From the NCBI GenBank assembly GCA_014802435.1, contig JAAVCG010000005.1:276354-340353 (forward strand): DNA of 64,000 nt, written 5' to 3'. A program made the translations under genes and the position numbers. The stretch is from Bacteroides sp. GTDB taxonomy: Bacteria > Bacteroidota > Bacteroidia > Bacteroidales > Muribaculaceae. A model generated the notes under the pieces. The model was given only the letters and a program-made list of their open reading frames with translations. It was not told the DNA's origin and did not search any database. Every line of letters begins with the position of its first letter. The stretch's first letter is position 1. Below are positions 25,732 to 35,057 of the stretch, in pieces.

Positions 25732-26300
25732 ATTTGATAGCTCTTACAGCAATCGTAACTTCTACGTTTACGGCTCCGGTTGACACATTGACCGGGGCCG
25801 ATTTTGATTTACCTATAGAAATCAGCGAACATGACGTGTTTTCGCTTGAAGATTACGGAGTTGTCTATGCTCCATGGCTCGTTGAACTGCCTGACTACGT
25901 CAACGAAACGCTGATTGACGACATGGTGAATTTTTCCCGCCGATTTACCGGCACTCGCTATCGCTCCGGTGGGAAAACACCCGCAGGATTTGATTGCTCG
26001 GGATTTACGGGCTACGTCTTCCGCAATTTCGGCATGAAATTAGGTGCGAGCTCCTCAATTCAGGCCAATCAAGGAAAACCCGTTGACGCCGCCGAACTGC
26101 GTCCCGGCGACTTGCTATTCTTCTCTCGCGGCTCAAAATCCAATCGTGTGGGCCACGTTGGCATGGTTACTGAAGTTGACTCTATTACCGGACATGCGCG
26201 CTTCATTCATGCAACTACCCGTAACGGAGTCATTGAATCCTCCTACCCCACTGACCCCTATTATCGCGCCCGCTTCATCACGGCCCGCCGCATCCTATGA
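25728..26300 (+). CDS. NlpC/P60 family peptidase
   Basis: 190 aa, secreted cysteine peptidase that cleaves peptidoglycan stem peptides. A weak N-terminal signal segment (IALTAIVTSTFTA) is present. The catalytic Cys is C90 in GFDCSGFTGYVF, the His is in RVGHVGMV, and the third polar residue is the His of ARFIHATT. LRPGDLLFF is a family hallmark. About 55 residues precede the catalytic domain. It is joined by 4-base overlaps to thiL and to the AraC gene. Confidence 0.9.
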   Translation: MNLIALTAIVTSTFTAPVDTLTGADFDLPIEISEHDVFSLEDYGVVYAPWLVELPDYVNETLIDDMVNFSRRFTGTRYRSGGKTPAGFDCSGFTGYVFRNFGMKLGASSSIQANQGKPVDAAELRPGDLLFFSRGSKSNRVGHVGMVTEVDSITGHARFIHATTRNGVIESSYPTDPYYRARFITARRIL

Positions 26301-27199
26301 TACCCCCCGAAGTCCTCAAAAAGTTAAATGCCGTTATGCGCAGAATTGAACTCGCTGCGGCATTTGACGGCATAGGATGTGACGACTTCAATCAGGCAAC
26401 TTCAGTTAAAAAACTCGCTGAAATTGCCGGAATGTCAGAGAGGAGTCTGCGAGACTACTTCAAACTGCACACGAGATGCCGAATAGTTAATTATGCCTCA
26501 ACCCGTCGCGCCGAATATGCCGCCAGACTGCTCCGCCATTTTCCTTCACTCAATAATTCCGCAGTTGCTCAGATTCTCGGGTTTACTACCCGAACGGGAC
26601 TACATAATCTATTGAGAAAAAATGGCGTAATCGGTCCATCATCGCTCAGAGAATCATCAGTTCCCATTGACGAGCCGATGCCATATCGCATAGAGCCGAA
26701 TCGCCAATTTCATCTGTTCTTCAAGCTGGATAATCTGGATTATGATGAATGTAACTCTCCTGAGTTTGAGAAATCAAGCTGGGATTTGATTGAGGACTTT
26801 GTAAGGAACAGATGGCCCGAACTGAGATTAAACAGCTATGTCGGCTTTGCTATAGACCGTTACCTTGCCGGCAATCAGGATGAGGGTATATTTCTCTCCG
26901 GAATATTGTATGACTGCACCGGCGCTTTAAATCTTTCCGGCGACCTGCATGGAGATTTCGGCTACCATAAACTCCCGGCGCAAACTTACGCCATATTCAC
27001 TCATAAAGGAAGTTATGACTCGCTGAATCAGTTTTATCAGCAAGTGTTTGCAACCTTAAATCAAGCAAAAGGAATTGAAGTCAATCCTCAATTCCCTTTT
27101 ATGGAGAGGTATCTTAACTCGCCGTCAGAAACGGTGGAAAGCGAGTTAGTCACAGAGATTCTTGTGGCAATTACATCTCCCACGAAATGCAGTGCATAG
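26297..27199 (+). CDS. AraC-family regulator with GyrI-like effector domain
   Basis: 300 aa. The N-terminal half holds an AraC-type double helix-turn-helix: VKKLAEIAGMSERSLRDYFK as the first and VAQILGFTTRTGLHNLLRK as the second, more divergent than usual. The C-terminal half (about residues 130-280) matches the GyrI-like/SOUL small-molecule-binding layout, with YHKLPAQTYAIFTHKGSYDSL as its core. The HTH-first order is that of the Rob/SoxS-type regulators with a trailing effector domain. It ends the lysC chain and overlaps the next, convergent gene by 29 bases. Ligand and targets unknown. Confidence 0.8.
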   Translation: MIPPEVLKKLNAVMRRIELAAAFDGIGCDDFNQATSVKKLAEIAGMSERSLRDYFKLHTRCRIVNYASTRRAEYAARLLRHFPSLNNSAVAQILGFTTRTGLHNLLRKNGVIGPSSLRESSVPIDEPMPYRIEPNRQFHLFFKLDNLDYDECNSPEFEKSSWDLIEDFVRNRWPELRLNSYVGFAIDRYLAGNQDEGIFLSGILYDCTGALNLSGDLHGDFGYHKLPAQTYAIFTHKGSYDSLNQFYQQVFATLNQAKGIEVNPQFPFMERYLNSPSETVESELVTEILVAITSPTKCSA

Positions 27200-27992
27200 C
27201 GCCGCCCTTGCGGATTAGCGTTGACATTGCAATCGGAATCACCGTCTTGCCAAGCAGTCCACTGATAATCCGTCCGGCCTCGCGGTCTGATGCAATATTT
27301 GCTATTGGCATGAGTATTGCGTCAGGAAGCTCCAGATAATTCAGATGACACCAACTCTTCTCCCTATGATATTTGCCATAAGTCAGTTCAATCACATCAA
27401 ATCGGTCAGAAAGAATTTTATGCAGGTGATAAGAAATTCTTTTAGCTCCCAAATCAGTATAGCAATTAATTAGAAGTTTGCCCTCGCCGATGCTGCGTAC
27501 CATCCCGTCAGAGTGACCGCAAAAATCATCCGTATCCCAGGGAATCAAGATGACTGAAGCGTCAAAAGCTCTTTCCAACTTGCTTAAAATCTCAATGGGG
27601 ACAAGGGCTGGATTTTCATCCAGAACCTTGTCTGTCATGATGACGCACTCCTTTCCGAATTTATCACGGGCAAGAATCACATTTCCTCCGTCAATAACGA
27701 GGTCTGTCTCCACGGTTGACAATCCCTCCGGAGCAATTGAATCAAAGGCTTCCTTGCAGTTGGTCACATAACATGAGTTTTTCCCTTGAAGATAGTCCGG
27801 ATTATAGTTATAAATCACGTACTTGCCATCATGACGCCGAACGGGCATAAAATCGCGAACCCATATATCATTTGCGATTTCAATAAAATGCGGTTCCTGA
27901 CCCACTTTGGCAAGCGCGTCATGAATCTGGTTCCAGATTTTTTCATAGGTTTTCTGATTTGCTAACCAGTGAGCGAAATAAATTTTTTCCAT
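27171..27992 (-). CDS. Short agmatine-deiminase-family protein
   Basis: 273 aa, PF04371 (PAD_porph) family guanidino-hydrolase. It retains the catalytic layout: WVRDFMP near residue 44, VIDGGNVILA, CGHSDGM (His/Asp) and GGAMHC with the nucleophilic Cys at about residue 268, 6 residues from the end. It is about 65 residues shorter than the AguA at 2579-3598 and lacks that protein's longer substrate-binding segments. There is no amidase or carbamoylputrescine gene beside it. Activity on agmatine, free arginine or peptidyl-arginine cannot be chosen from sequence. It has its own -7 box. Confidence 0.8.
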   Translation of the reverse strand: MEKIYFAHWLANQKTYEKIWNQIHDALAKVGQEPHFIEIANDIWVRDFMPVRRHDGKYVIYNYNPDYLQGKNSCYVTNCKEAFDSIAPEGLSTVETDLVIDGGNVILARDKFGKECVIMTDKVLDENPALVPIEILSKLERAFDASVILIPWDTDDFCGHSDGMVRSIGEGKLLINCYTDLGAKRISYHLHKILSDRFDVIELTYGKYHREKSWCHLNYLELPDAILMPIANIASDREAGRIISGLLGKTVIPIAMSTLIRKGGAMHCISWEM

Positions 27993-28015
27993 AATTCGAG
28001 TCGTTTTTGTTTCCG

Positions 28016-28023
28016 CAAAGTTA
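28016..28023 (-). promoter_or_regulatory. -7 box of the short deiminase gene
   Basis: TAACTTTG followed by C on the minus strand, about 23 bases before the ATG at 27992. No convincing -33 element. Confidence 0.55.
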
Positions 28024-28049
28024 GACTAAATCTCGCGAAAAAAGCGTCC

Positions 28050-28571
28050 TCAAAACGGCAAACTTGCTATAAAAGGCGACTTACCGGCTGTATAAGCATC
28101 GCGGTCCTTAGGATATTGGCTTAGAAGCCGGAGCTTCAGCTGTTCATAATTTTGCGCAACCTCAGGGTTGGCAATCAGGTGATCACGGAATCTTATTTCC
28201 GGCGCGTCGCCATATCGGCGACAATGAATGTGAAAAACCCGCTCAGCATATCCTTCAGGAGTGTATCCCTTGTTAAAACTTGCGCCTCGTGGCGACTCAT
28301 TCATGCAAATGTAGCCGTTAGCTTCCATCAGTTCCCGGACATCAGCACCCGGAGGAAGCTCAACTATCAGGTCGATAATGGGTTTGGACAATATTCCCCC
28401 GATTGAGGTACTCCCCACATGAGAGATTCGCGGCTTAAACGGCCTCAGGAGGCTTTGGAGCAAGTCAATTTCCTCCTTGGCCCATAATTTCCATTCCGGA
28501 TTATATGGAACAAGAACTATGGGAAATAAATCCCATAGTTCTTGCAGTGTCAGGTCGTTAAGAGATTTCAA
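28050..28571 (-). CDS. GrpB/UPF0157 family nucleotidyltransferase-like protein
   Basis: 173 aa. GrpB proteins have a nucleotidyltransferase-like fold of unknown function. The core is HVGSTSIGGILSKPIIDLIVEL, in which GSTS and the D-x-x-V strand fit the family, and FHIHCRRYGDAPEIRFRDHL follows. The start is TTG at 28571: TTGA overlaps the clpC stop, and no ATG exists before the conserved LQELWDLFPI segment. Translation is probably coupled to clpC. Confidence 0.85.
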   Translation of the reverse strand: MKSLNDLTLQELWDLFPIVLVPYNPEWKLWAKEEIDLLQSLLRPFKPRISHVGSTSIGGILSKPIIDLIVELPPGADVRELMEANGYICMNESPRGASFNKGYTPEGYAERVFHIHCRRYGDAPEIRFRDHLIANPEVAQNYEQLKLRLLSQYPKDRDAYTAGKSPFIASLPF

Positions 28572-31066
28572 ACGAGTTCGGTTTTGATTTGGTCATCGGC
28601 AACGTAAACGCGGATAGTTTTGCCATCCATATCCTTGCCGGTGAGAATCATTTCAGCCAAGGGGTCTTCCAGATATTTCTGGATGGCGCGCTTGAGCGGA
28701 CGGGCGCCAAACTGCTGGTCATAACCCTTCTCGGCAATGAAGGTTTTAGCCTCCTCGGTAATGTCGAGAGAGATGCCGAGTTCCTTGCATCGCTTGTAGA
28801 AGCCCTTGAGTTCGATATCGATAATCTTGAAGATTGCTTCCTTATCAAGGGAGTCAAACATGATTACGTCGTCAATACGGTTGAGGAATTCCGGAGCGAA
28901 AGCCTTCTGCAGGGCCTTGTTAAGCACTCCGTGGTTATATTCCTCCTCAGAGCCGGAGCGAGTGTTGAAGCCTACTCCCGCGCCGAAATCCTTGAGTTGG
29001 CGGGTACCGATGTTCGACGTCATGATGATGATGGTGTTCTTGAAGTCGATTCGGCGGCCAAGGGAGTCAGTCAGGTGACCTTCATCCATGACTTGGAGCA
29101 GAAGATTGAAGACATCCGGATGAGCCTTTTCAATCTCGTCAAGAAGCACAATGCTGTAAGGACGACGCCGAACCTTCTCGGTCAGAATACCACCCTCTTC
29201 ATAGCCGACATATCCCGGAGGCGCACCTACGAGGCGGCTGACGGTAAACTTCTCCATGTATTCGCTCATGTCAATGCGAATCAGAGTATCGGCTGAGTCA
29301 AAGAGATATTCGGCGAGCTTCTTGGCTAAGTGGGTCTTGCCGACACCGGTCGGGCCGAGGAACATGAATGTGCCGATGGGCTTATTCGGGTCCTTCAGAC
29401 CTACGCGATTACGCTGAATAGCCTTGACGATTTTGTCGATAGCCTTGTCCTGGCCAATAATAGAACCCTTCAGTTCAGGTCCCATCTCCATCAGGCGCAT
29501 ACCTTCAGCCTGCGCAATGCGCTGCACAGGCACTCCGGTCATCATGGCAACCACTTCGGCAACCTTTTCGGCATCAACGGGGACGCGATGAGCATCCAAC
29601 TCTTTTTCCCATCGGGCCTTGGCTTCTTCAAGTTCACGGCGCTGACGCTGGGCGGCATCACGGTGAGCGGCGGCCTGCTCATAATTCTGAGCCTTGACGG
29701 CGGCAAACTTAAGCTGGTCTGACTGATTGATGCTCTCTTCGAGCGCCTCGATTTCAGCGGGCACGGTGATGTTGCTGATATGGACGCGTGAACCGGCCTC
29801 ATCAAGCGCATCAATGGCCTTGTCAGGGAAGGTGCGGTCACTCATGTAGCGCTCGGTCAACTTGACGCAGGCTTCAAGGGCATCAGGAGTATATGAAACG
29901 TTATGGTGAGCTTCATATTGTTCCTTGATGTTATTAAGGATGGCAAGGGTTTGCTCGGCGGTGGTGGGCTCAACCATCACTTTCTGGAAGCGACGTTCAA
30001 GGGCTCCGTCTTTTTCAATGCTCGTGCGGTATTCGTCGAGGGTGGTCGCTCCGATGCATTGAATCTCACCGCGGGCCAGGGCCGGCTTCAGCAGATTGGC
30101 TGCATCCATTGACCCGGCAGCGTTTCCGGCACCGACAATGGTGTGAAGTTCGTCAATAAAGAGGATAATATCCTTATTCTTGCTGAGTTCGGTCAGAATT
30201 GCCTTTACGCGCTCCTCAAACTGTCCGCGATACTTGGTGCCGGCCACGAGTGAGGCCATGTCAAGCGAAATGACGCGCTTATCAAAGAGCACACGTGAAA
30301 CCTGACGATTCACAATTCGCAGTGCAAGGCCTTCAACAATGGCTGACTTACCAACACCGGGCTCGCCGATGAGCACCGGATTATTCTTTTTGCGGCGGCT
30401 GAGAATCTGAGCTACGCGCTCAATCTCCACCTCACGTCCAATCACGGGGTCAAGGCGACCATCGGCAGCTGCCTTGGTCATGTCTATGCCAAACTTATCA
30501 AGCATCGGGGTGTCTGATCCCTTCTTTGATGATGACGTTGAGGATGAGCCGGAAGAGCGGTGTTGCTCGGGCGAATCAAACGGTGCTTCGTCGTCATCAT
30601 CGTCTGTCAACATGTCAACGGTGGGATGCTCCCCTTCGTTTGCTACACTCTTGTAAAGCACCTCATAAGTGGCGCCGCTATGACGAAGGGATTCCATAAA
30701 CTTCATGGTGCAAACCTCTGAGTTATGAAATAGAGCCAAAAGCAAATGAACCGGGCTAACTTCCTGCTTGCGAAGCATTCGGGCCTCAAGGGCGGAAAGC
30801 TTTACCAGGCGGTTAGAAAGAGCTGAGGGAGTAGGCTCACCGATAATATCGGCCACGTTGCCGCGAGTACCGTAAATATCGGCAAGAACTGAATTGAGAC
30901 TCTCTGCTCCGGAAAATTGTGCAACCAGGGTCATGCACTCCTCATCATACTTGACGAGTGAGGCAAAGAGATGCTGAGGTTCGATGACGGCGGCATTACA
31001 TTCGCGTGCCACTTCGCCGCTCGACCTCAAAATTCCTTGAAGTTGCTCTGTTAATCTGATTTCCAT
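28568..31066 (-). CDS. clpC: ClpC-type ATP-dependent protease ATPase subunit
   Basis: 832 aa AAA+ unfoldase that feeds ClpP. Order: N-terminal Clp repeat domain (about 1-145), an acidic and Ser-rich linker (about 150-190), AAA-1 with GEPGVGKSA, a UVR-like middle region near residues 410-450, AAA-2 with GPTGVGKTH, Walker [13 protein letters not shown], and a VGF tripeptide in the ClpP-binding loop region (AGVGFNTRS). The acidic DDDDDE/SSSTSSS linker looks lineage-specific. No ClpP or McsAB is nearby. A 4-base overlap joins it to grpB. Confidence 0.94.
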   Translation of the reverse strand: MEIRLTEQLQGILRSSGEVARECNAAVIEPQHLFASLVKYDEECMTLVAQFSGAESLNSVLADIYGTRGNVADIIGEPTPSALSNRLVKLSALEARMLRKQEVSPVHLLLALFHNSEVCTMKFMESLRHSGATYEVLYKSVANEGEHPTVDMLTDDDDDEAPFDSPEQHRSSGSSSTSSSKKGSDTPMLDKFGIDMTKAAADGRLDPVIGREVEIERVAQILSRRKKNNPVLIGEPGVGKSAIVEGLALRIVNRQVSRVLFDKRVISLDMASLVAGTKYRGQFEERVKAILTELSKNKDIILFIDELHTIVGAGNAAGSMDAANLLKPALARGEIQCIGATTLDEYRTSIEKDGALERRFQKVMVEPTTAEQTLAILNNIKEQYEAHHNVSYTPDALEACVKLTERYMSDRTFPDKAIDALDEAGSRVHISNITVPAEIEALEESINQSDQLKFAAVKAQNYEQAAAHRDAAQRQRRELEEAKARWEKELDAHRVPVDAEKVAEVVAMMTGVPVQRIAQAEGMRLMEMGPELKGSIIGQDKAIDKIVKAIQRNRVGLKDPNKPIGTFMFLGPTGVGKTHLAKKLAEYLFDSADTLIRIDMSEYMEKFTVSRLVGAPPGYVGYEEGGILTEKVRRRPYSIVLLDEIEKAHPDVFNLLLQVMDEGHLTDSLGRRIDFKNTIIIMTSNIGTRQLKDFGAGVGFNTRSGSEEEYNHGVLNKALQKAFAPEFLNRIDDVIMFDSLDKEAIFKIIDIELKGFYKRCKELGISLDITEEAKTFIAEKGYDQQFGARPLKRAIQKYLEDPLAEMILTGKDMDGKTIRVYVADDQIKTELV

Positions 31067-31156
31067 TCTTTATATATCTCCGTTAAATAATTTCTAATTT
31101 GTGTGTCGTTTTTTATATATAACGCACAAAGAATAGCAAAAATTGTGCCAGACTGA
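31067..31156. other. Spacer between fmt and clpC
   Basis: 90 bases with no gene. A weak hairpin, GCACAA/TTGTGC at about 31121-31146, could be a poor terminator for fmt. Only a -7-like sequence with one extra base (TATTCTTTG) is seen for clpC. Confidence 0.35.
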
Positions 31157-32044
31157 TTAACGGAGACCTCTAAGAAAGTCAGTAGCTGCCATTGCCCGCT
31201 TCCCGGCGGGCTGAATCCGGGTCAGTTCCAAAAAGCCGTCGGCAAAATCCATATATAGGTGCCCGGGCTTTTTTTCGTCGGCCTTTTGGGCTTCCAATAC
31301 TTTAATAATTAATCCGTTGCATAGCTCATCGGTCCATGCTGCCGGATATGGGGACAGCCCTCGGATATGATTAAAAGCCTGCTCTACGGTCATTTCCCTA
31401 TGGAGCTGACAGGTGTCCTTAAAAATTTTTGGTGCCGGAGTTGCTTCCTCGTCATTTTGAGGAATTGGAGTGACAGTTCCGTTGGCAAGGTCATTGATTG
31501 AGTCTACAACCACCTCGGCGCCGAGATGCATCAGTCGGTCATGGACGGAGCCTACGTTCTCCTCCGGGCCAATCTCAATCCGGGCCTGACGGAGCATATC
31601 GCCGGTGTCTATTTCATGCTTGAGCAGGAATGTAGTAACCCCCGTCTCCGTGTCGCCGTTCATTACGGCATGATTAATCGGAGCGGCTCCACGATAGCGC
31701 GGCAAGAGCGACGCATGAAGGTTCATGGTGCCCAGACGGGGCATGTCCCAAACTTCACGCGGAAGCATACGGAATGCAATGACAACGTTCAGGTCGGCAT
31801 TCAGCTCCTTGAGGCGGGCCAGAAACGCCTCATCGCGCAATTTTTCAGGCTGCAGAACTTCTATGCCATGCTCGAGGGCATATTGCTTTACGGCCGAGGG
31901 GAGCAACTTATGCCCGCGTCCCGCCGGCTTATCAGTTGCGGTTACTACGGCAAGGACTTCATGCCCCGATTTGATTATTGCGTCAAGGCTCTCCACGGCA
32001 AATTCCGGAGTACCTAAAAATACGATTCTTAGTTTATTGTTCAT
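31157..32044 (-). CDS. fmt: Methionyl-tRNA formyltransferase
   Basis: Formylates the initiator Met-tRNA, 295 aa, a little shorter than E. coli Fmt. The N-terminal domain has FLGTPEFAV at the start, the catalytic N-H-D set around MNLHASLLPRYRGAAP and HEIDTGDM. The C-terminal OB-like domain is present but trimmed. The ATG at 32044 (MNNKLRIVF) is used; it overlaps the rluA-family gene by 11 bases. Deformylase is not in the window. Confidence 0.94.
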   Translation of the reverse strand: MNNKLRIVFLGTPEFAVESLDAIIKSGHEVLAVVTATDKPAGRGHKLLPSAVKQYALEHGIEVLQPEKLRDEAFLARLKELNADLNVVIAFRMLPREVWDMPRLGTMNLHASLLPRYRGAAPINHAVMNGDTETGVTTFLLKHEIDTGDMLRQARIEIGPEENVGSVHDRLMHLGAEVVVDSINDLANGTVTPIPQNDEEATPAPKIFKDTCQLHREMTVEQAFNHIRGLSPYPAAWTDELCNGLIIKVLEAQKADEKKPGHLYMDFADGFLELTRIQPAGKRAMAATDFLRGLR

Positions 32045-32723
32045 TTCGACTGATTTTCTCCATTGCTTCCCATAGCGGATCACCCGAGGGAACCGGAGCG
32101 GTAAGTTTGATTAATTGATGGCTTACGGGGTGTTCAAATTCAATGCTTCGGGCCATCAGCGAGATGCTTCCGTCAGGATTGCTGCGCTTATCGCCATATT
32201 TGAGGTCGCCGCGTATGGGGCAGCCGATAGCCGAGAGTTGAACCCGAATTTGATGTTTACGCCCCGTTTCAAGTTTGACCTCAATCAGATTGTAACGGTC
32301 ACTTTGACCAAGCAGACGGTAGCTCAGCCGCGCCTCCTTGGCATTAGCCTTGGGAGTCTTATGGGCTGTGCTCTTGTTGGTTTTCTCAACTGTGGTAATG
32401 TAATGTGTCAGATGTCCTGACGGAGGATTGGGTTTATTGCGTGAAATGGCCCAATAGGTCTTGTTGACCCTTCCCTCTCTGAACATATCATTCAGTCGGG
32501 TCAGCGCCTTTGATGTCTTGGCAAAGATAACAAGGCCGCCAACGGGACGGTCCAGGCGATGGACAACCCCGCAGAAAACGTTTCCGGGCTTCTGATACTT
32601 CTCCTTAATATATTCGCGAACAATCTCAACGAGAGGCTTGTCGCCGGTCTTATCGCCCTGAACAATCTCGCCCGGAGCCTTATTGACCACGATTATATGA
32701 TTATCTTCGTAGACTACGTTCAT
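32034..32723 (-). CDS. RluA-family pseudouridine synthase
   Basis: 229 aa, isomerises uridine in rRNA or tRNA. Catalytic motif HRLDRPVGG near residue 55 with the essential Asp, followed by VNKTYWA and ETGRKHQIRVQLS, both typical of the family. No N-terminal S4 domain, so it resembles the RluA/TruC branch more than RluD. The exact site cannot be assigned. It overlaps the muramidase gene by 4 bases and fmt by 11. Confidence 0.9.
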   Translation of the reverse strand: MNVVYEDNHIIVVNKAPGEIVQGDKTGDKPLVEIVREYIKEKYQKPGNVFCGVVHRLDRPVGGLVIFAKTSKALTRLNDMFREGRVNKTYWAISRNKPNPPSGHLTHYITTVEKTNKSTAHKTPKANAKEARLSYRLLGQSDRYNLIEVKLETGRKHQIRVQLSAIGCPIRGDLKYGDKRSNPDGSISLMARSIEFEHPVSHQLIKLTAPVPSGDPLWEAMEKISRNEQ

Positions 32724-33445
32724 TTAGAATATCTGGCATAAGCGGCGGCCATTCGTGTGTCATAACCCCGCTTTTTATATGATGGTCCGTTATAACGGAG
32801 AGAAAAGCCGGCCCAATCCCTTTTGCGGAGATAGACGTCGAGCCGACGAGCTTTAATGAAGGCGGCAAATAGTTCAAGTTGTGCGCGCTCTGAGTAAGAC
32901 ATCTGATGAACAAACTCCTTGATGGACCCGCAGCCGCATAATTTCCAGTTAAAACCGCCAATCTGAAACATCCCCCAGAAGACACTCTCCAGGGCGCAGA
33001 CCGTATCAATGGTCATCGCCGCATCAAGCCGCGCATACTGAGCGGCCTGACGGCTCCCGTATTTTCTGACGTTAGGAGCAGCGAAGACTACGGCATGTGT
33101 GGCCTTATATTTATTAAGGTCAATCTTATGGCGGCGTGCGTTCTGGCGAAACATCGTCAGGTCAAAGTTGATTAACGGTGTATTATCCGGATTGAAACCC
33201 TCGGCCTTGGGTCCGGCTTCAATTTCTACTACGGCGCGAATTGCCGCAACGGGAATGTCAAGCTCCTTGGCCACGGCTTCATAGTCAGCCATGGTCAATG
33301 TCCGATAACGCAAAGAGTCTGACTCAACCGTGGAAACCATGTCAATGATTTCCGGGTCAACATCATTTGCTTTTGCCGATACGGCGGCAAGCACCGACAC
33401 GCCTATATATAATAAGGCGTGTCGGGGCAGGCGTCGCATATTCAT
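32720..33445 (-). CDS. Secreted N-acetylmuramidase-family protein
   Basis: 241 aa with a signal peptide (LLYIGVSVLAAVSAKA). The body fits the N-acetylmuramidase family (PF11860), which is common in phage endolysins: AAIRAVVEIEAG contains the likely catalytic Glu, then FWGMFQIGGFNWKLCG and FSLRYNGPSY. It would cleave peptidoglycan in the periplasm. The ATG shares one base with the pepD stop (TAATG); a second ATG lies at 33439. No phage genes surround it. Confidence 0.8.
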   Translation of the reverse strand: MNMRRLPRHALLYIGVSVLAAVSAKANDVDPEIIDMVSTVESDSLRYRTLTMADYEAVAKELDIPVAAIRAVVEIEAGPKAEGFNPDNTPLINFDLTMFRQNARRHKIDLNKYKATHAVVFAAPNVRKYGSRQAAQYARLDAAMTIDTVCALESVFWGMFQIGGFNWKLCGCGSIKEFVHQMSYSERAQLELFAAFIKARRLDVYLRKRDWAGFSLRYNGPSYKKRGYDTRMAAAYARYSK

Positions 33446-34902
33446 TAGTTCTTAAGTTTTGATACTTTTTCCAGAATCAAAACAAGTTGCTTCCAGAACT
33501 TTTCTACTGCGGGAATGTGCATTTTCTCTGAGGGAGAGTGTACTCCGCGAAGTGTGGGTCCGAAGGAAGCCATGTCAAGATGAGGATACTTTTCAAGGAA
33601 GAGGCCACATTCCAGACCGGCATGGATAGCCTTGATGGCGGGCTTTTCACCAAAGAGTTCTTCGTAAGCGTCAGAGCAGATATGGAGAATGCGGCTGTTC
33701 ATGTTCGGAGCCCAGCCGGGATAACCTTCGCCATGTTCAACCGTGGCGCCGGCCAGTTCAAACAGGGCTTGAACCTGATTGGCGATATCCCATTTGCGAG
33801 ACTCAACGGAGGAGCGCTGAGAAGTGGTGACAACGATTTTGTTGTCGCCGGGCATCTTGATTGACGCAAGGTTAGTTGAGGTTTCAACGAGACCTTCAAG
33901 TTCGCGGCTCATGGAGATTACGCCGTGAGGAGCGGAGTAAATGCTGCGGATAACGGCCAGAGTGGTGTCCGCATCAATGCAGTTTTCGGGAGTGTCAACG
34001 CTCTCAATGTCGAGTTTGAGAGTGGTTTCCAGTCCGGCATATTCATTAGCGATAACGGCTACATATTCGTTAAAATCAGCCATCATCTTATGCTTGTGTT
34101 CAGGATGCACACCGAAAATGGCGTGAGCGGCACGGGGAATGGCGTTGCGCAGATTGCCGCCATCGATTTCAACGAGGGTCAGCTCATGGCTCTGGCTCTG
34201 ATTCCAGAGGAAACGGGTAAGCACCTTGTTGGCATTGGCATGGCCCAGGTGAATGTCGCCGCCGCTGTGTCCGCCAAGTCCGTTGGAAACGCTGACCTTG
34301 AAGTAGCAGAAGTCTTTCGGCGCGAGGCTCTTATGGTAATTAAACGTGCAAACCGTGTCAACTCCGCCGGCACAGCCAACAAAGACTTCGCCGTCATCTT
34401 CCGAGTCAAGATTGAGCAGGATGCTTCCGCTAATCATGCCGTCGCCAAGGTTATTTGCGCCGGTCAGGCCGGTTTCTTCGTCAACCGTAATGAGGGCTTC
34501 TACGGGGCCTGTAACAAGGTCCTTGTCAATCATCACGGCCAGAGCGGCAGCCATGCCGATGCCGTTATCAGCGCCAAGAGTGGTGCCGTCAGCGTGAACC
34601 CATTCGCCGTCAACGATGGTTGTGATCGGGTTATTTTCGAAGTCAAAGGGATGATTGCTTTCGCAAACCATATCCATATGGCCCTGAAGAATTACAACCG
34701 GAGCATCCTCACAACCGGGAGAGGCCGGGCGGGTCATTACTACATTGCCGATAGCGTCGGTTTTTACCGGAACGTCATGCTTGGCTGCGAAATCAAGCAG
34801 GAATTGACGAATTTTCTCCTCCTTCTTTGAGGGGCGGGGCACTTTGGTAATCTCGTCGAAGATTTCCCAAATCAGCGCCGGTTTGAGGTCACGAATAGTC
34901 AT
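33445..34902 (-). CDS. pepD: Aminoacyl-histidine dipeptidase (PepD type)
   Basis: 485 aa M20 metallopeptidase. Zinc-ligand and catalytic segments are visible: LQGHMDMVCE, GADNGIGMA (bridging Asp), VDEETGLTGA (general-base Glu pair), LNLDSEDDGE, and HAGLECG with VHSPSEKMH towards the C-terminus. It hydrolyses dipeptides such as carnosine-like substrates in the cytosol. First gene of the pepD-muramidase-rluA-fmt chain. Confidence 0.95.
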   Translation of the reverse strand: MTIRDLKPALIWEIFDEITKVPRPSKKEEKIRQFLLDFAAKHDVPVKTDAIGNVVMTRPASPGCEDAPVVILQGHMDMVCESNHPFDFENNPITTIVDGEWVHADGTTLGADNGIGMAAALAVMIDKDLVTGPVEALITVDEETGLTGANNLGDGMISGSILLNLDSEDDGEVFVGCAGGVDTVCTFNYHKSLAPKDFCYFKVSVSNGLGGHSGGDIHLGHANANKVLTRFLWNQSQSHELTLVEIDGGNLRNAIPRAAHAIFGVHPEHKHKMMADFNEYVAVIANEYAGLETTLKLDIESVDTPENCIDADTTLAVIRSIYSAPHGVISMSRELEGLVETSTNLASIKMPGDNKIVVTTSQRSSVESRKWDIANQVQALFELAGATVEHGEGYPGWAPNMNSRILHICSDAYEELFGEKPAIKAIHAGLECGLFLEKYPHLDMASFGPTLRGVHSPSEKMHIPAVEKFWKQLVLILEKVSKLKN

Positions 34903-34953
34903 AAAAAGTTTAAAAAATGATTATGAGTGTTAAAATATTTTTAAAAACAACCA

Positions 34954-34984
34954 CTAAGTTACAAAAAGTTTTTGAATTGTACAA
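34954..34984 (-). promoter_or_regulatory. Probable promoter of pepD
   Basis: TTG (34984-34982), 20 bases, then TAACTTAG (34961-34954) on the minus strand, one mismatch from TAnnTTTG. It leaves a leader of about 50 bases and lies back to back with the ompH-like promoter. Confidence 0.55.
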
Positions 34985-35003
34985 TTATTTAATAAACTTT
35001 TAC

Positions 35004-35011
35004 TATTTTTG
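35004..35011 (+). promoter_or_regulatory. -7 box of the ompH-like operon
   Basis: TATTTTTG followed by C, matching TAnnTTTG. No TTG lies at 19-21 bases, so the -33 box is not supported. Confidence 0.5.
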
Positions 35012-35057
35012 CACCACTCAAACAAACAAATTCAATAAAATTCATTCATTTCCCGTA

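Noticed and set aside
28589..29296. 235-codon open frame on the plus strand
   Set aside because: Antisense to the conserved AAA-2 region of clpC; no family features.
33925..34830. 301-codon open frame on the plus strand
   Set aside because: Antisense to pepD, with no recognisable domain and composition mirroring the real gene.
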